In this document: in pieces, positions 55,582-63,818 of the stretch
How positions within the stretch are numbered: position 1 is the stretch's first letter
How the letters are laid out: every line of letters begins with the position of its first letter
Assembly: GCF_900177375.1 (NCBI RefSeq)
Contig: NZ_FWZU01000001.1
Coordinates: 868,001 to 932,000 of the forward strand
Reading direction: 5' to 3'
DNA from: Desulfovibrio gilichinskyi
GTDB lineage: Bacteria > Desulfobacterota > Desulfovibrionia > Desulfovibrionales > Desulfovibrionaceae
DNA length: 64,000 nt
The notes under the pieces: model-generated
What the model was told of the DNA's origin: nothing
The model's database searches: none
Seen by the model: the letters and a program-made list of their open reading frames with translations, nothing else
Translations under genes and position numbers: made by a program

Positions 55582-58035
55582 CTATGCTCCTTGTTTCCAA
55601 GTATCGATTTGAGTTTCAGCAACGCGGCATTCGCTATCCTTAGATAATCCAGACACGCCAAGGGCCACACGGCGGAAAGGTTCAGCCGGGGTTTGTTTGG
55701 TCGATTCAAGTAAAATGAAATCAGGGCGGTCTGGATCGGAATCCGTGCCGAGGGTGGCATTTTCAATATCAATTTCGGCAAAATCTGCTTGAGCGAAAGC
55801 AGCCCCGGCGGGGCCAGTTGCGGCTGTAAGTTTAGGGATTATGTGAGCGCGAGTAGGGGGTTCTGTGTATCCGGCGGCGGAAGTATCGATTTCAAATAAC
55901 CTCTCGTTTTTAAGCAATTGGACTTCATCAGCACTAATTCCTCTATTAAACACTCGGATTTGATCAACATACTGTGTATAATGAAACATGCCCAAAAACA
56001 CTAAATTTGAATAACCCGGCAGTGTCACAGAGTGTATCAATTCACTATCAATATATAATTTTCGGACATTATTACCGTTAACCCCACCAGCCGTTATGCA
56101 CCAATGATGGTATTTACCGTCCATAATTTTTGAATTAATATAATTATATTGTGCATCAGTCACATACGCAGTGCTATTCTGGCCCAAATAAATAATTTTA
56201 TTCGAACCGCCAAAACCGATAAGCCTAGAAATGTCCGCACTCGTTACGGAAAAAGATTGTCTAAACATGATATGTAGCCAATTCTTATCTTTTGACCACA
56301 ACGAAAATGCAAAGTTATTAGTATTAATTGCAGTGGTGCCTCTAAAGCTGACTGTCGCGGCTGGATTAATAGCGTGGCCGTGACACTCCGGTATATGGGC
56401 ACCACCACCCCATTTACCATCAATTTCAACCAAGCTTGTCGGTGCTGAACAACCATCCGCTAACCCAAGAGGTGACCCTTCATTAAATGGGAAACAATCA
56501 ACACATGATTTATCTCCAAAAATATCCAATACGTTTGTAGAATCTTTCCCACTAACAGGTGCTTTTTTAACTGAACCCAACTCGGTTGAGACATCAACAG
56601 TCACGCCAACAATTGCTGTATCTGTATACAATTTTTGTGCAGAGCTGTTAGACATGATATTCAGTCCTTCACTACGCACCTTCGCACGCACCGAGTATTC
56701 CGCCCAATCCGCCTCGCCTTCACCTTGATCTATCCCATTACTGCGAAGCGCGGCATCATCAGCCAGCGCAACCCCTGCCGCACTTGCATCATCATGCCCA
56801 ACCCACGAACTAGGATAAACTGCTTCGTCACCAGTTATAAAAGCGGAAGCTGTACGAAACGCTGTTGCTGTTGACCAATCAGACCAGCCAAGCACCGCGC
56901 CCTTATGACGACACTCAAAAACATAATCGCTTGAGACTTGAAGCAGTCCTGCAGGAATCAGATATTCCAGCACCGCGCCAAGTTCAGGCGACAAATGCAA
57001 AATGGTATCGCCCTGCCGGATTCTAAACTGAGTTGCGGCGTGTGTATCCGGTTCATCACCGACAACGGCAAACGGACTTGATTTTAAAGTCGGGCATTCC
57101 CCTACATTGGTTGCACCACTGATTGGTTCAGCATTTGCCGGACGCTCTACATAATTAAAAATATCCTTAGTCATGAAAGTTTTAGGTTCAGACCACGGAG
57201 ACCATTGCCCGGTATTCAAACGGCGTCGAGTCCGCACCTTGTAAATTGTGCTTACCTGCAAATATCCGGCAGGAAGTTCAAAGCTATTCAAGGCTACAGA
57301 ACTAGGACCGGAATCAAAAACAGGATTGGAAAAATTGCCAGATAGAAGGTCAACCTGCCACTGGCTTGCTTGATGCTCAGTATTTGCAAAAACAGGCACG
57401 AACTCGCGGGCGGTAATAATCGGCGTTTCGCCTATATTGGTTGCCCCGTCCGCGGGGTTTAAAATTTCTGGCGTTCCGGTTGCGAGCCTAGCCAGCAAAT
57501 CAGGATGCGCTTCAGGATTAACATCATGTTCGCTAATATCGTCATGCGTAGCCAACAGGACAGGCGATTGCTTGATTGTAATTTCTTTTGCATTTCCCGT
57601 TACAACATCAATGCGGAACTGCTTTTCAAGCGGCGCGGCCCCGGCGGGCAGTTGCGGAATATAATCGTATTGATCGTCTCCCGAATAAACTACTGCATAA
57701 AGAATTTCACCGCGCGACGGGTGAGTTGCAAAAATGCCGAGTTCCCGCAGGGTAAAGCCGGATTCAAGCCCGCTGTTAGTCAGCATAGTAAAAATAGTGT
57801 AGCTTCCTGCGGCTTCGTCTGTTTCCGGCACAGAAGTCGGAGCAATTGAGCCAATATCAAGGCTCATTTCTTCGCGGATAAGTCCGGTCAACTCTGCGGG
57901 CGCACTTTGCTGTGCTTCACTCCAAAGGCCGGAACCGACAGCAACACGGGTAAAATCAAGAACGGCTCCCGCCCCGGTCAGCCCTAAAAGCTCCATGCCG
58001 AGCCGGGTAAGCCTCATACCTGTAAAATTAGGCAT
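55582..58035 (-). CDS. phage tail fibre protein with LamG-like domain, 817 aa
   Basis: Host-binding fibre. The N-terminus MPNFTGMRLTRLGMELLGLT with DFTRVAVGSG is the phage tail-collar fibre (P2 gpH N-terminal) domain that docks to the baseplate. Two fibronectin-like repeats follow (PADGATNIGETPIITA...SQWQVDLL and PISGATNVGECPTLKSS). Then comes a concanavalin-type lectin (LamG) segment with FAFSLWSKDKN, KYHHWCITAGG, LYIDSELI and VDQIRVFNRGISADEV. It overlaps the gpI stop by 8 bp. The LamG part, about 55.9-56.6 kb, is visibly AT-richer than the flanks. Confidence 0.85.
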   Translation of the reverse strand: MPNFTGMRLTRLGMELLGLTGAGAVLDFTRVAVGSGLWSEAQQSAPAELTGLIREEMSLDIGSIAPTSVPETDEAAGSYTIFTMLTNSGLESGFTLRELGIFATHPSRGEILYAVVYSGDDQYDYIPQLPAGAAPLEKQFRIDVVTGNAKEITIKQSPVLLATHDDISEHDVNPEAHPDLLARLATGTPEILNPADGATNIGETPIITAREFVPVFANTEHQASQWQVDLLSGNFSNPVFDSGPSSVALNSFELPAGYLQVSTIYKVRTRRRLNTGQWSPWSEPKTFMTKDIFNYVERPANAEPISGATNVGECPTLKSSPFAVVGDEPDTHAATQFRIRQGDTILHLSPELGAVLEYLIPAGLLQVSSDYVFECRHKGAVLGWSDWSTATAFRTASAFITGDEAVYPSSWVGHDDASAAGVALADDAALRSNGIDQGEGEADWAEYSVRAKVRSEGLNIMSNSSAQKLYTDTAIVGVTVDVSTELGSVKKAPVSGKDSTNVLDIFGDKSCVDCFPFNEGSPLGLADGCSAPTSLVEIDGKWGGGAHIPECHGHAINPAATVSFRGTTAINTNNFAFSLWSKDKNWLHIMFRQSFSVTSADISRLIGFGGSNKIIYLGQNSTAYVTDAQYNYINSKIMDGKYHHWCITAGGVNGNNVRKLYIDSELIHSVTLPGYSNLVFLGMFHYTQYVDQIRVFNRGISADEVQLLKNERLFEIDTSAAGYTEPPTRAHIIPKLTAATGPAGAAFAQADFAEIDIENATLGTDSDPDRPDFILLESTKQTPAEPFRRVALGVSGLSKDSECRVAETQIDTWKQGA

Positions 58036-58714
58036 TCGTGCCTCCTATAGTAATTATATCCGTCACCTGTACGGCTCCGCCAAAAAACAGCCCCAAGGGT
58101 TCAACGGAAAGCTCCGTATCAGGTAAATTTATGTGAATAATATCCGCTTGTCTGACTCCTGCGCCTAAATAGAAACGGGAAGGTTCAGACGAAACATTAA
58201 AGTGAACAGGGATATGCTGAACTGAGCCGGAGCGAACAGCCCCGCCAGTAAATGCAGGGCTTTCAAGTGTGGAATGGAAAACCACAGAATCAAGGTGTGA
58301 ACGGGTATTTTTAGAAACAGCTACAGCTTCAAGCATATCCAGATAAGCGGTTTCACTCGCGCCTATTCCGGTACGAACCTTGAACTTGTACGGATCGCCG
58401 TTGTATTCAAACCATTCAAGCACTTCGGCAGATATGCCTATTGCTTCCATGTATTTTTCAACGGCCCAAGGCGTACCCTTATGGCTATGAATTTCTATAC
58501 TTGCCTTAATAACCGCGCGCTTTGTTTCTTCGGGCCATGAGTCTTTCCAAAGGTCCACGGAAAGCGACCACGCCAGCCACGGCAGAAAAACAACCGGACA
58601 TTTATCAGGGTTCCACAAGTCGCGGATATCAACCGGAATGTTTTCAATCCGTGCAACAGAATTTGATAAATCACGCTCTTGCTTGGTTGCGTTAATAGGT
58701 AAAAGGTCAGCCAT
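58028..58714 (-). CDS. phage baseplate protein I (gpI-like)
   Basis: Tail baseplate protein of P2 gpI type. The start at 58714 (MADLLPINATKQERDLSNSV) overlaps the gpJ stop by one base and uses the GGAGGAAGG inside gpJ; an upstream in-frame start would add 10 residues. Characteristic segments: VFLPWLAWSLSVDLW and EIHSHKGTPWAVEKYMEAIG. Confidence 0.88.
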   Translation of the reverse strand: MADLLPINATKQERDLSNSVARIENIPVDIRDLWNPDKCPVVFLPWLAWSLSVDLWKDSWPEETKRAVIKASIEIHSHKGTPWAVEKYMEAIGISAEVLEWFEYNGDPYKFKVRTGIGASETAYLDMLEAVAVSKNTRSHLDSVVFHSTLESPAFTGGAVRSGSVQHIPVHFNVSSEPSRFYLGAGVRQADIIHINLPDTELSVEPLGLFFGGAVQVTDIITIGGTNA

Positions 58715-59595
58715 TAGCCTTCCTCCACTACAAACGCAGTACAAAAAGCGGCTTGATTTAGCTGCATAGCCAAATCCGTAACCGGAGAAGCAAGTTCAAC
58801 TTTTGCCACGCCTTCAACATGCAAAGCGGCATAAATACCGGAAAGCGGAACAGTTGAGCCTAATGTATGCCGTTCACTTACATATTTAGTTACAGCGGAG
58901 CGGGCGGAATCAATTACGGATGAAGGAGCCGGGCCGGGCTGAATAAAAAGTTTTGCGTTAACTTCAAAATTTACAATTTCAGCAGGTTTTACAGTCACAT
59001 GATCTGTTAAGGGTCTGACTTCGCGTCCGTTGATTACATCATTTACAGCTATAAGAGTTTCCGCATTCGGGGTTCCGTCGCCCACGCGACCCAAAACATA
59101 AACCTCAACTTCCCCCGGCACAGAACTTAAAGCCGAGGCATCACGTACAGCGGGAACTTTTAAGGCATGGAAAACATACGCTCCATCAGGGCCGGCAACG
59201 GAAAACCCTTCCGGGGCCATTTGAGTACGCTTGCGAAATTCTTCATCTGATTCATAAGTAGGCGGGATAACCGGACGCGCTTCAGAGTCGCCAGCATCAA
59301 TTATTTTACGCTCAACCGGAGCAAGTGCCGCCAAATTATCAAGGTCATTACCCAAAGCATACGCAACCATGACCGCGCGGGTGGCATCATTAACGCGCTG
59401 GCGCAAATTGAGTTCACGGTATGCGGCAACCTCTAAAATTTTATAGGCAGGATCAGATTCAACAAGCGCGGAATACTCAGCATCACGCGCGCGAAGGTCT
59501 GCTAATATATCAGCGAGGATTGCTTCATAATCAAGCGTCTCGACAACATCAGGGGCCGGAACCTTGGACATATCAATGGATGTAAAACCATTCAT
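58714..59595 (-). CDS. phage baseplate protein J (gpJ-like)
   Basis: Wedge protein of the baseplate, 293 residues. Family signature: PDVVETLDYEAILADILADL, LEVAAYRELNLRQRVNDATR, AYALGNDLDNLAAL, PVIPPTYESDEEFRKRTQMA, and EVYVLGRVGDGTP. It overlaps gpW by 4 bp and gpI by 1 bp, so W-J-I are translationally coupled. Confidence 0.93.
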   Translation of the reverse strand: MNGFTSIDMSKVPAPDVVETLDYEAILADILADLRARDAEYSALVESDPAYKILEVAAYRELNLRQRVNDATRAVMVAYALGNDLDNLAALAPVERKIIDAGDSEARPVIPPTYESDEEFRKRTQMAPEGFSVAGPDGAYVFHALKVPAVRDASALSSVPGEVEVYVLGRVGDGTPNAETLIAVNDVINGREVRPLTDHVTVKPAEIVNFEVNAKLFIQPGPAPSSVIDSARSAVTKYVSERHTLGSTVPLSGIYAALHVEGVAKVELASPVTDLAMQLNQAAFCTAFVVEEG

Positions 59596-59933
59596 GATAT
59601 TACAATCCCGTCTAAGGTTATTTCCTTTCCTTCCGGCAGATACTTGCCCACCAAATCAATAATAATTTGTCCATTAGCCTTGAAGTCAGCGGCGGCAACT
59701 TTGGTAAGTTTAAAGCGCGGCTCCCATTTTTGGAGGGCTTCGGCAACGGCAGAATAATATTCAACAAGCAGGTCAGCACTATACGGCCTATCAACCAGTT
59801 GAAATAAGCGACTGCCATACTCACGGCGCATAATTCTTGAGCCGATTGGAGTTGTAAGAATATCCGTAATGGACTGCCTAAGATGTGCAATACCGTCTAA
59901 ATGTTTGCCTGTACTGGCGCATACACCTTTCAT
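59592..59933 (-). CDS. phage baseplate protein W (gp25-like)
   Basis: Small wedge protein of 113 residues of the T4 gp25/P2 gpW family: HLRQSITDILTTPIGSRIMR, REYGSRLFQLVD, WEPRFKLTKV, with a conserved EPRF. It overlaps gpV and gpJ by 4 bp each (ATGA type). Confidence 0.9.
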   Translation of the reverse strand: MKGVCASTGKHLDGIAHLRQSITDILTTPIGSRIMRREYGSRLFQLVDRPYSADLLVEYYSAVAEALQKWEPRFKLTKVAAADFKANGQIIIDLVGKYLPEGKEITLDGIVIS

Positions 59934-60775
59934 AATGCACCGCCAGTGGGTTCATCGGTTACATCCCCGTTTTCAACATGAACGTGATGTTGCAGGGAAA
60001 TACCATCGGAAATAAAATCACCGTCATGCTGATTAACTTCGCCGTAAATTTCACCACCGCCACCGTGGTTGCTGTTGCCCTGAACAAACGGGCCATCAAG
60101 AACAAGTAAAGGAGCGGAAAGAGTTATGCGGGTTGCGCTGTTAATGACAACCTCACCCTGTACATCAAGCACGACTTTTCCAGCGACAGTGTGATCAACA
60201 TCACCGCCAACATCTTTTGAAACATTGCCGCCTATTGTACTGGTAAAATTCCCGCCGATATCATGCAAAACATCACGGTCAACCCTAAAGAAAACATCAC
60301 GATGAACCTGCAAACTCATATCCCGATCTATTTCACGGATAGTATCACGGTGAACCTGTTCGTTTATATCCTGATCAATTTCGCGGTTAATATCGCCGGG
60401 GATATAAGCATGTAAAATATGTTTCAGACGGTCATATTCGATTATTGCGCCGTCTTCATATGTAGTGCGGTGAATAGTAGGACGGTCCGCCGGGGCCGGA
60501 TGGCTGGTTGAAAAAATAGAACCCAAGACAACGCCACCGGAAATTTCACCGGATGGAGCAAGAACAAGAACCTGTTCATCAACTTCCGGTGCCCACCAAG
60601 TGTGGTCGCCGCCAGCGCGGAAAGTAACCCACGGAAGCCAATCCGAAACAGCCTCACCAAAGGACACACGTAAACGCGCCTTGCTGTAATCAGCTTCGGC
60701 AACGGTTCCGATGCGAACTACGTTTGATAAGCGGCGGTCAAGTTCTGCTAGCAGGTAAGGGTTGCCCTGTGACAT
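59930..60775 (-). CDS. phage baseplate assembly protein V (central spike)
   Basis: Central spike of the tail. OB-fold domain at the N-terminus (RIGTVAEADYSKARLRVSFG, DWLPWVTFRAGGDHTWWAPE), then a triple-stranded beta-helix repeat zone (DINREIDQDINEQVHRDTIR with several similar copies, and IGGNVSKDVGGDVDHTVAGK), and a C-terminal HHVHV that fits the iron-binding HxH at the tip of P2 gpV. The start at 60775 (MSQGNPY) follows GGAGT at 7 nt; an ATG six bases upstream is in frame. Confidence 0.92.
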   Translation of the reverse strand: MSQGNPYLLAELDRRLSNVVRIGTVAEADYSKARLRVSFGEAVSDWLPWVTFRAGGDHTWWAPEVDEQVLVLAPSGEISGGVVLGSIFSTSHPAPADRPTIHRTTYEDGAIIEYDRLKHILHAYIPGDINREIDQDINEQVHRDTIREIDRDMSLQVHRDVFFRVDRDVLHDIGGNFTSTIGGNVSKDVGGDVDHTVAGKVVLDVQGEVVINSATRITLSAPLLVLDGPFVQGNSNHGGGGEIYGEVNQHDGDFISDGISLQHHVHVENGDVTDEPTGGAL

Positions 60776-61286
60776 CCTCATACTCCTCTATGTTTTCAGC
60801 TCCGATTAACGGGGTGTAGCCAAGAAAAACCGTTTCAGGAGTTATTCCCTCACCAGTCCAAACGGATTCACCCAGCATGCCGCTAAACTCAAATTCAACC
60901 CGCCATTCTTCGTATCCGTCCTTTGCGGGTTTAAAATCTTCAGGATATCCACCTACAAACTTTGCCGCTGAAACCGGAAGCCCGAAACGGTTGCCATCAA
61001 TAAATTTAGCCAAAGCACAAACAATGGCGGCAACTTCACGGGCCGCATTCTTCACTCTGAAATGTATAAGAGGATAGACAACCCAACGCATATTAATTTC
61101 AAGCTGGCCTGTGCCGGGGTCAGAGTCGCTAGGTTCAATCTCTGAAAGTTCAAGAGCCAGTGCAGGGGCAACAACCTTTCCAGTTTCACAGCGATAATCA
61201 CCAACTGTGCATTTTGGAAAAGCTTCTTTAAGCTTTTGGACAATTGCTTCGTGTGCATCAACTATGTTTATTTCTTTGATTCCCAT
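60738..61286 (-). CDS. Mu Gp37-like phage tail protein, 182 aa
   Basis: Soluble protein with the look of the DUF1834/Gp37 group found next to phage tail genes: IVDAHEAIVQKLKEAFPKCT, VAPALALELSEIEPS, ALAKFIDGNRFGLPVSAAKF and WRVEFEFSGMLGE. The function is uncertain; it is proposed to act in tail completion. It overlaps gpV by 38 bp and gpZ by 19 bp. Confidence 0.7.
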   Translation of the reverse strand: MGIKEINIVDAHEAIVQKLKEAFPKCTVGDYRCETGKVVAPALALELSEIEPSDSDPGTGQLEINMRWVVYPLIHFRVKNAAREVAAIVCALAKFIDGNRFGLPVSAAKFVGGYPEDFKPAKDGYEEWRVEFEFSGMLGESVWTGEGITPETVFLGYTPLIGAENIEEYEDVTGQPLPASRT

Positions 61287-61882
61287 CTAATTTCCCGTTC
61301 AAAAAATGTGTAAAATTTATTTTCAAAAGCCTTAAGAACATCAGCTTGAATGACATACTCCATAATCCGATCAATGCTTTCATACTGAGGAACAATGGGA
61401 TATTGCGGAAAACTGCTATCTGAAAATCCAAGTTGCAATCGGCTAATCCTGCCGTAAGCTTCGCTTTCATGAAAAACCTTTTCTACATAAAGCCTTTTGG
61501 GAACGCGCCTATAAACACCACTTCTCCCATCACTTTTACGATTTGCAATAAAAGCGTGATTCCTATGAACTCCACCAGCTGTTACCCCGCTTCCGTCCTG
61601 TTTTGGATTCATCTCACGCAATGGAACAGGCATTTGCCCGAACCAAATACTTCCGGTTTTTTTCTTCTTTCCCCATACAGAGACATTAATTCGTTTTTTA
61701 AGAATATTTTGTTTTATACCTGTAAGTTGAGAAACACTGCGAAGTGCTACAACTCTTAAATGTCGTGCTGTTTTGGCTATGGCTCTTTTACATGCAATAT
61801 CAATCTGCTTTTCAGTTGCGGCAAAATCAGCGGCAATCATATCCAACTTATTTGCATCTACCCTTATGTGATTATTCGACAT
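61268..61882 (-). CDS. phage minor tail protein Z-like, 204 aa
   Basis: Basic protein of 204 residues with motifs of the prophage minor tail protein Z family: TEKQIDIACKRAIAKTARHL, LKKRINVSVWGKKKKT, GSIWFGQMPVPL, and RRVPKRLYVEKVFHES. Such proteins join or stabilise the tail-to-head interface. It lies between the head-tail joining gene and the Gp37-like gene. Confidence 0.8.
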   Translation of the reverse strand: MSNNHIRVDANKLDMIAADFAATEKQIDIACKRAIAKTARHLRVVALRSVSQLTGIKQNILKKRINVSVWGKKKKTGSIWFGQMPVPLREMNPKQDGSGVTAGGVHRNHAFIANRKSDGRSGVYRRVPKRLYVEKVFHESEAYGRISRLQLGFSDSSFPQYPIVPQYESIDRIMEYVIQADVLKAFENKFYTFFEREIRWESKK

Positions 61883-61893
61883 TGAAAGCCTCT

Positions 61894-62190
61894 TTACTGA
61901 GCCAAAGAGAGTTCAAGTTTTCCAAGTCCGGAACCGTCGGGCAAAAACCTTAAAACATCGTAGGTTTTACCTTCCAAAATCACGGAATCGCCCCGTTCAA
62001 GATCGGTTCCGTCAACTTCTTTGCATGTTAGTACTGGCTCATCAGGATTAAAGATCATTGCGCGCCCTAATACGGCTTCATCCATGTCAGTATCTTTATA
62101 TGCTTTGAATGGTTCTTCCCGCCCGAAAATAGTCACTTCAACAGCATCAAGACCTATAAAAAAGATATCTAAATCATCATGAATATCCAT
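61894..62190 (-). CDS. phage head-tail joining protein, 98 aa
   Basis: Short protein with a beta-rich pattern: VTIFGREEPFKAYKDTD, DEPVLTCKEVDG and YDVLRFLPDGSGLGKLELS. The RGDSVILEGKTYDVLRF pattern is that of the lambda/Gifsy-type head-tail joining group. It overlaps the Rz1 gene stop by one base. It suggests a lambda-type head. Confidence 0.75.
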   Translation of the reverse strand: MDIHDDLDIFFIGLDAVEVTIFGREEPFKAYKDTDMDEAVLGRAMIFNPDEPVLTCKEVDGTDLERGDSVILEGKTYDVLRFLPDGSGLGKLELSLAQ

Positions 62191-62477
62191 TACTCACCTG
62201 TGCCTGCTTGAAATTCGTAGCACTCAATAGTGCTTTTAAGCCCTTTGATATAAGCCTTGTTTTCAACTGTATTTTCCATGATGCGGTTTATGTTTTCCTT
62301 TGATCCGATATGCAATTCTTCAAGTAACGGTTTAAGTTCCGGTTCTTCAGGGGCAGGACATTTTTCATATTTTGCTACGACTTCAACCCGACGGACTTCA
62401 TCAATTTTACTGACTCGCTTGTGAGTGCAAGCCGAGAGTATTGTTAATAAACTCAGTAGCAAGGCGACTGTCTTCAT
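62190..62477 (-). CDS. outer-membrane spanin (Rz1-like lipoprotein)
   Basis: Short lipoprotein of 95 residues: signal MKTVALLLSLLTILSAC with a lipobox LSAC, then a Pro-rich segment (PAPEEPELKPLLEE) and a helix. Placed after the i-spanin gene and overlapping it by 71 bp in another frame, as Rz1 does with Rz. It would link to the i-spanin and disrupt the outer membrane at the end of infection. Confidence 0.8.
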   Translation of the reverse strand: MKTVALLLSLLTILSACTHKRVSKIDEVRRVEVVAKYEKCPAPEEPELKPLLEELHIGSKENINRIMENTVENKAYIKGLKSTIECYEFQAGTGE

Positions 62478-62874
62478 TGCTGATAACTCCTGTTGAATTG
62501 GTCACGGGATAATTGCGGGCAGAATTTAAAAGCTTCAAAGCTTTGGTCCTTTGAACACGAAACCACTTTGCCGAGTTTTGAACCTTTGCAAGTTGCCCCT
62601 GTAAACTTTGAACCACCCGCGTGGACTGACTGCGACTTTGTTTAAGCAAGGTGATTTCCGTTTGCCCTGTTCTTATTTCCAATTTGTAACCGGCTATGTC
62701 CGCATTAAGTTCAGCGTTCGCTTTTTCAAGCTTTGCAATGTCGGTGTTAAGGGATGAAATCCACATAGCCACACCCGCAATCGCAACGGTCAGAATAAGG
62801 GCAACGACAAGCCCGATTACGAGCTTGCCTTTGCCACCGCTGAAGAAACCTAAAATCAACGATACGGGAATCAT
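62407..62874 (-). CDS. inner-membrane spanin (Rz-like)
   Basis: One N-terminal membrane helix (LVIGLVVALILTVAIAGVAM) and a long periplasmic coiled coil (NTDIAKLEKANAELNADIAG, TLLKQSRSQSTRVVQSLQGQ). The start at 62874 (MIPVSLILGFFSGG) overlaps the amidase stop as ATGA; an earlier in-frame start gives 18 extra residues. Length (155 aa) and position after the endolysin are those of i-spanins. Confidence 0.8.
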   Translation of the reverse strand: MIPVSLILGFFSGGKGKLVIGLVVALILTVAIAGVAMWISSLNTDIAKLEKANAELNADIAGYKLEIRTGQTEITLLKQSRSQSTRVVQSLQGQLAKVQNSAKWFRVQRTKALKLLNSARNYPVTNSTGVISNEDSRLATEFINNTLGLHSQASQ

Positions 62875-63311
62875 GACTTCAGCTCCCAAAGCTTTTCTCT
62901 GAATATATCCATGTCTATGTTGGGACACGTCTTGTGGTCATCCAGTTCGTAATGGCCATAAACGGCATCAGGGTCTAAATTGAAATGTCGCAAAAGCTCC
63001 TGCACTTTCTGACAAGCCGCATCCATCTGAGCATTGGTGAAAGAATCCGTCCCGATAAGGCAAAGTCCGACTGAGCGGCTATTATGTCCTTTGCAATGCG
63101 CTCCCACCACATCAAGCGGACGGCCTGATTCAAGTATGCCGTCTTCGGCAGGATTATATTCTGCGCGGCTTGTGCGGTGGCCGTTCAGGAACACCCCATG
63201 ATACCCGATCCCGCTCCACCCTCTCTCCAGATGCCACTGGTTGATTACTGCCGCGTCCCCCCAAGTTGAATCCGAGCAATGGATCACTACCATGTCCACT
63301 AGACGTTCCAT
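62871..63311 (-). CDS. phage endolysin, N-acetylmuramoyl-L-alanine amidase
   Basis: Amidase of the T7 lysozyme family, 146 residues. The start at 63311 (MERLVDMVVIHCSD) has GGAGT 5 nt upstream. Zinc ligands: VIHCSDS (H11), HYE..DDHKTCPN (His and Cys near the end); SGIGYHGVFLNG and VGAHCKGHNSRSVGLCLIG are typical core segments. No signal peptide, so release depends on the holin upstream. It overlaps the holin reading frame by about 158 bp. Confidence 0.9.
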   Translation of the reverse strand: MERLVDMVVIHCSDSTWGDAAVINQWHLERGWSGIGYHGVFLNGHRTSRAEYNPAEDGILESGRPLDVVGAHCKGHNSRSVGLCLIGTDSFTNAQMDAACQKVQELLRHFNLDPDAVYGHYELDDHKTCPNIDMDIFREKLWELKS

Positions 63312-63753
63312 AACGACTCCTGTTTTGAATCGGATCAAATTCGTCTCTGAATGACTTAATCCGGTCTGTCAGTTGGCGCGGAATGACATGCACATCCATT
63401 TCCGCAAGGTGAACTGAAACACTTAAAAATTCATTTGAAGCTAAATACATAACCAGAAATTCACGGATATAAGCAAAGACAGAAGGCAAGGATTCATCAA
63501 GGGTGATATCAAGCATATTCGCCATGATGATTGCCACGGCATAAACGAAAAACTTGCTTAATCCGTGTCTGAATTTCACACTGCTGTATGAACCATTTTG
63601 CAAGGCTCTAAAAAGCCCAAGCACAAAATCAGACAGATAAAGAATCGCTAAAGCCAGAAGAGCTTTATCGAACCCGCCGAACAGCCATGAGGCCGCAGTG
63701 CAACAACTGGCTAGGCAGGCTTTGATTGTGATATTGTCGAAAAGTTGATTCAT
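63154..63753 (-). CDS. phage holin (holin_4 type)
   Basis: Small membrane protein with about two to three hydrophobic segments: LLALAILYLSDFVLGLFRAL, FVYAVAIIMANMLDITLDES, and FAYIREFLVMYLASNEFLSV. It should permeabilise the inner membrane so the amidase can act. I set the start at 63753 (MNQLFDNITIKACLA), where GAGA precedes it; another start at 63816 is just 2 bp after the upstream stop and adds 21 residues. The C-terminal about 55 residues, rich in R, G and S, lie over the amidase gene in another frame. Confidence 0.8.
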   Translation of the reverse strand: MNQLFDNITIKACLASCCTAASWLFGGFDKALLALAILYLSDFVLGLFRALQNGSYSSVKFRHGLSKFFVYAVAIIMANMLDITLDESLPSVFAYIREFLVMYLASNEFLSVSVHLAEMDVHVIPRQLTDRIKSFRDEFDPIQNRSRYGTSSGHGSDPLLGFNLGGRGSNQPVASGERVERDRVSWGVPERPPHKPRRI

Positions 63754-63818
63754 ATCTGTCTCGAATTCTTCTTTCAGGTCCGAACCGGATAAGCCCGAAT
63801 CCGGACCTGAATTCATAA

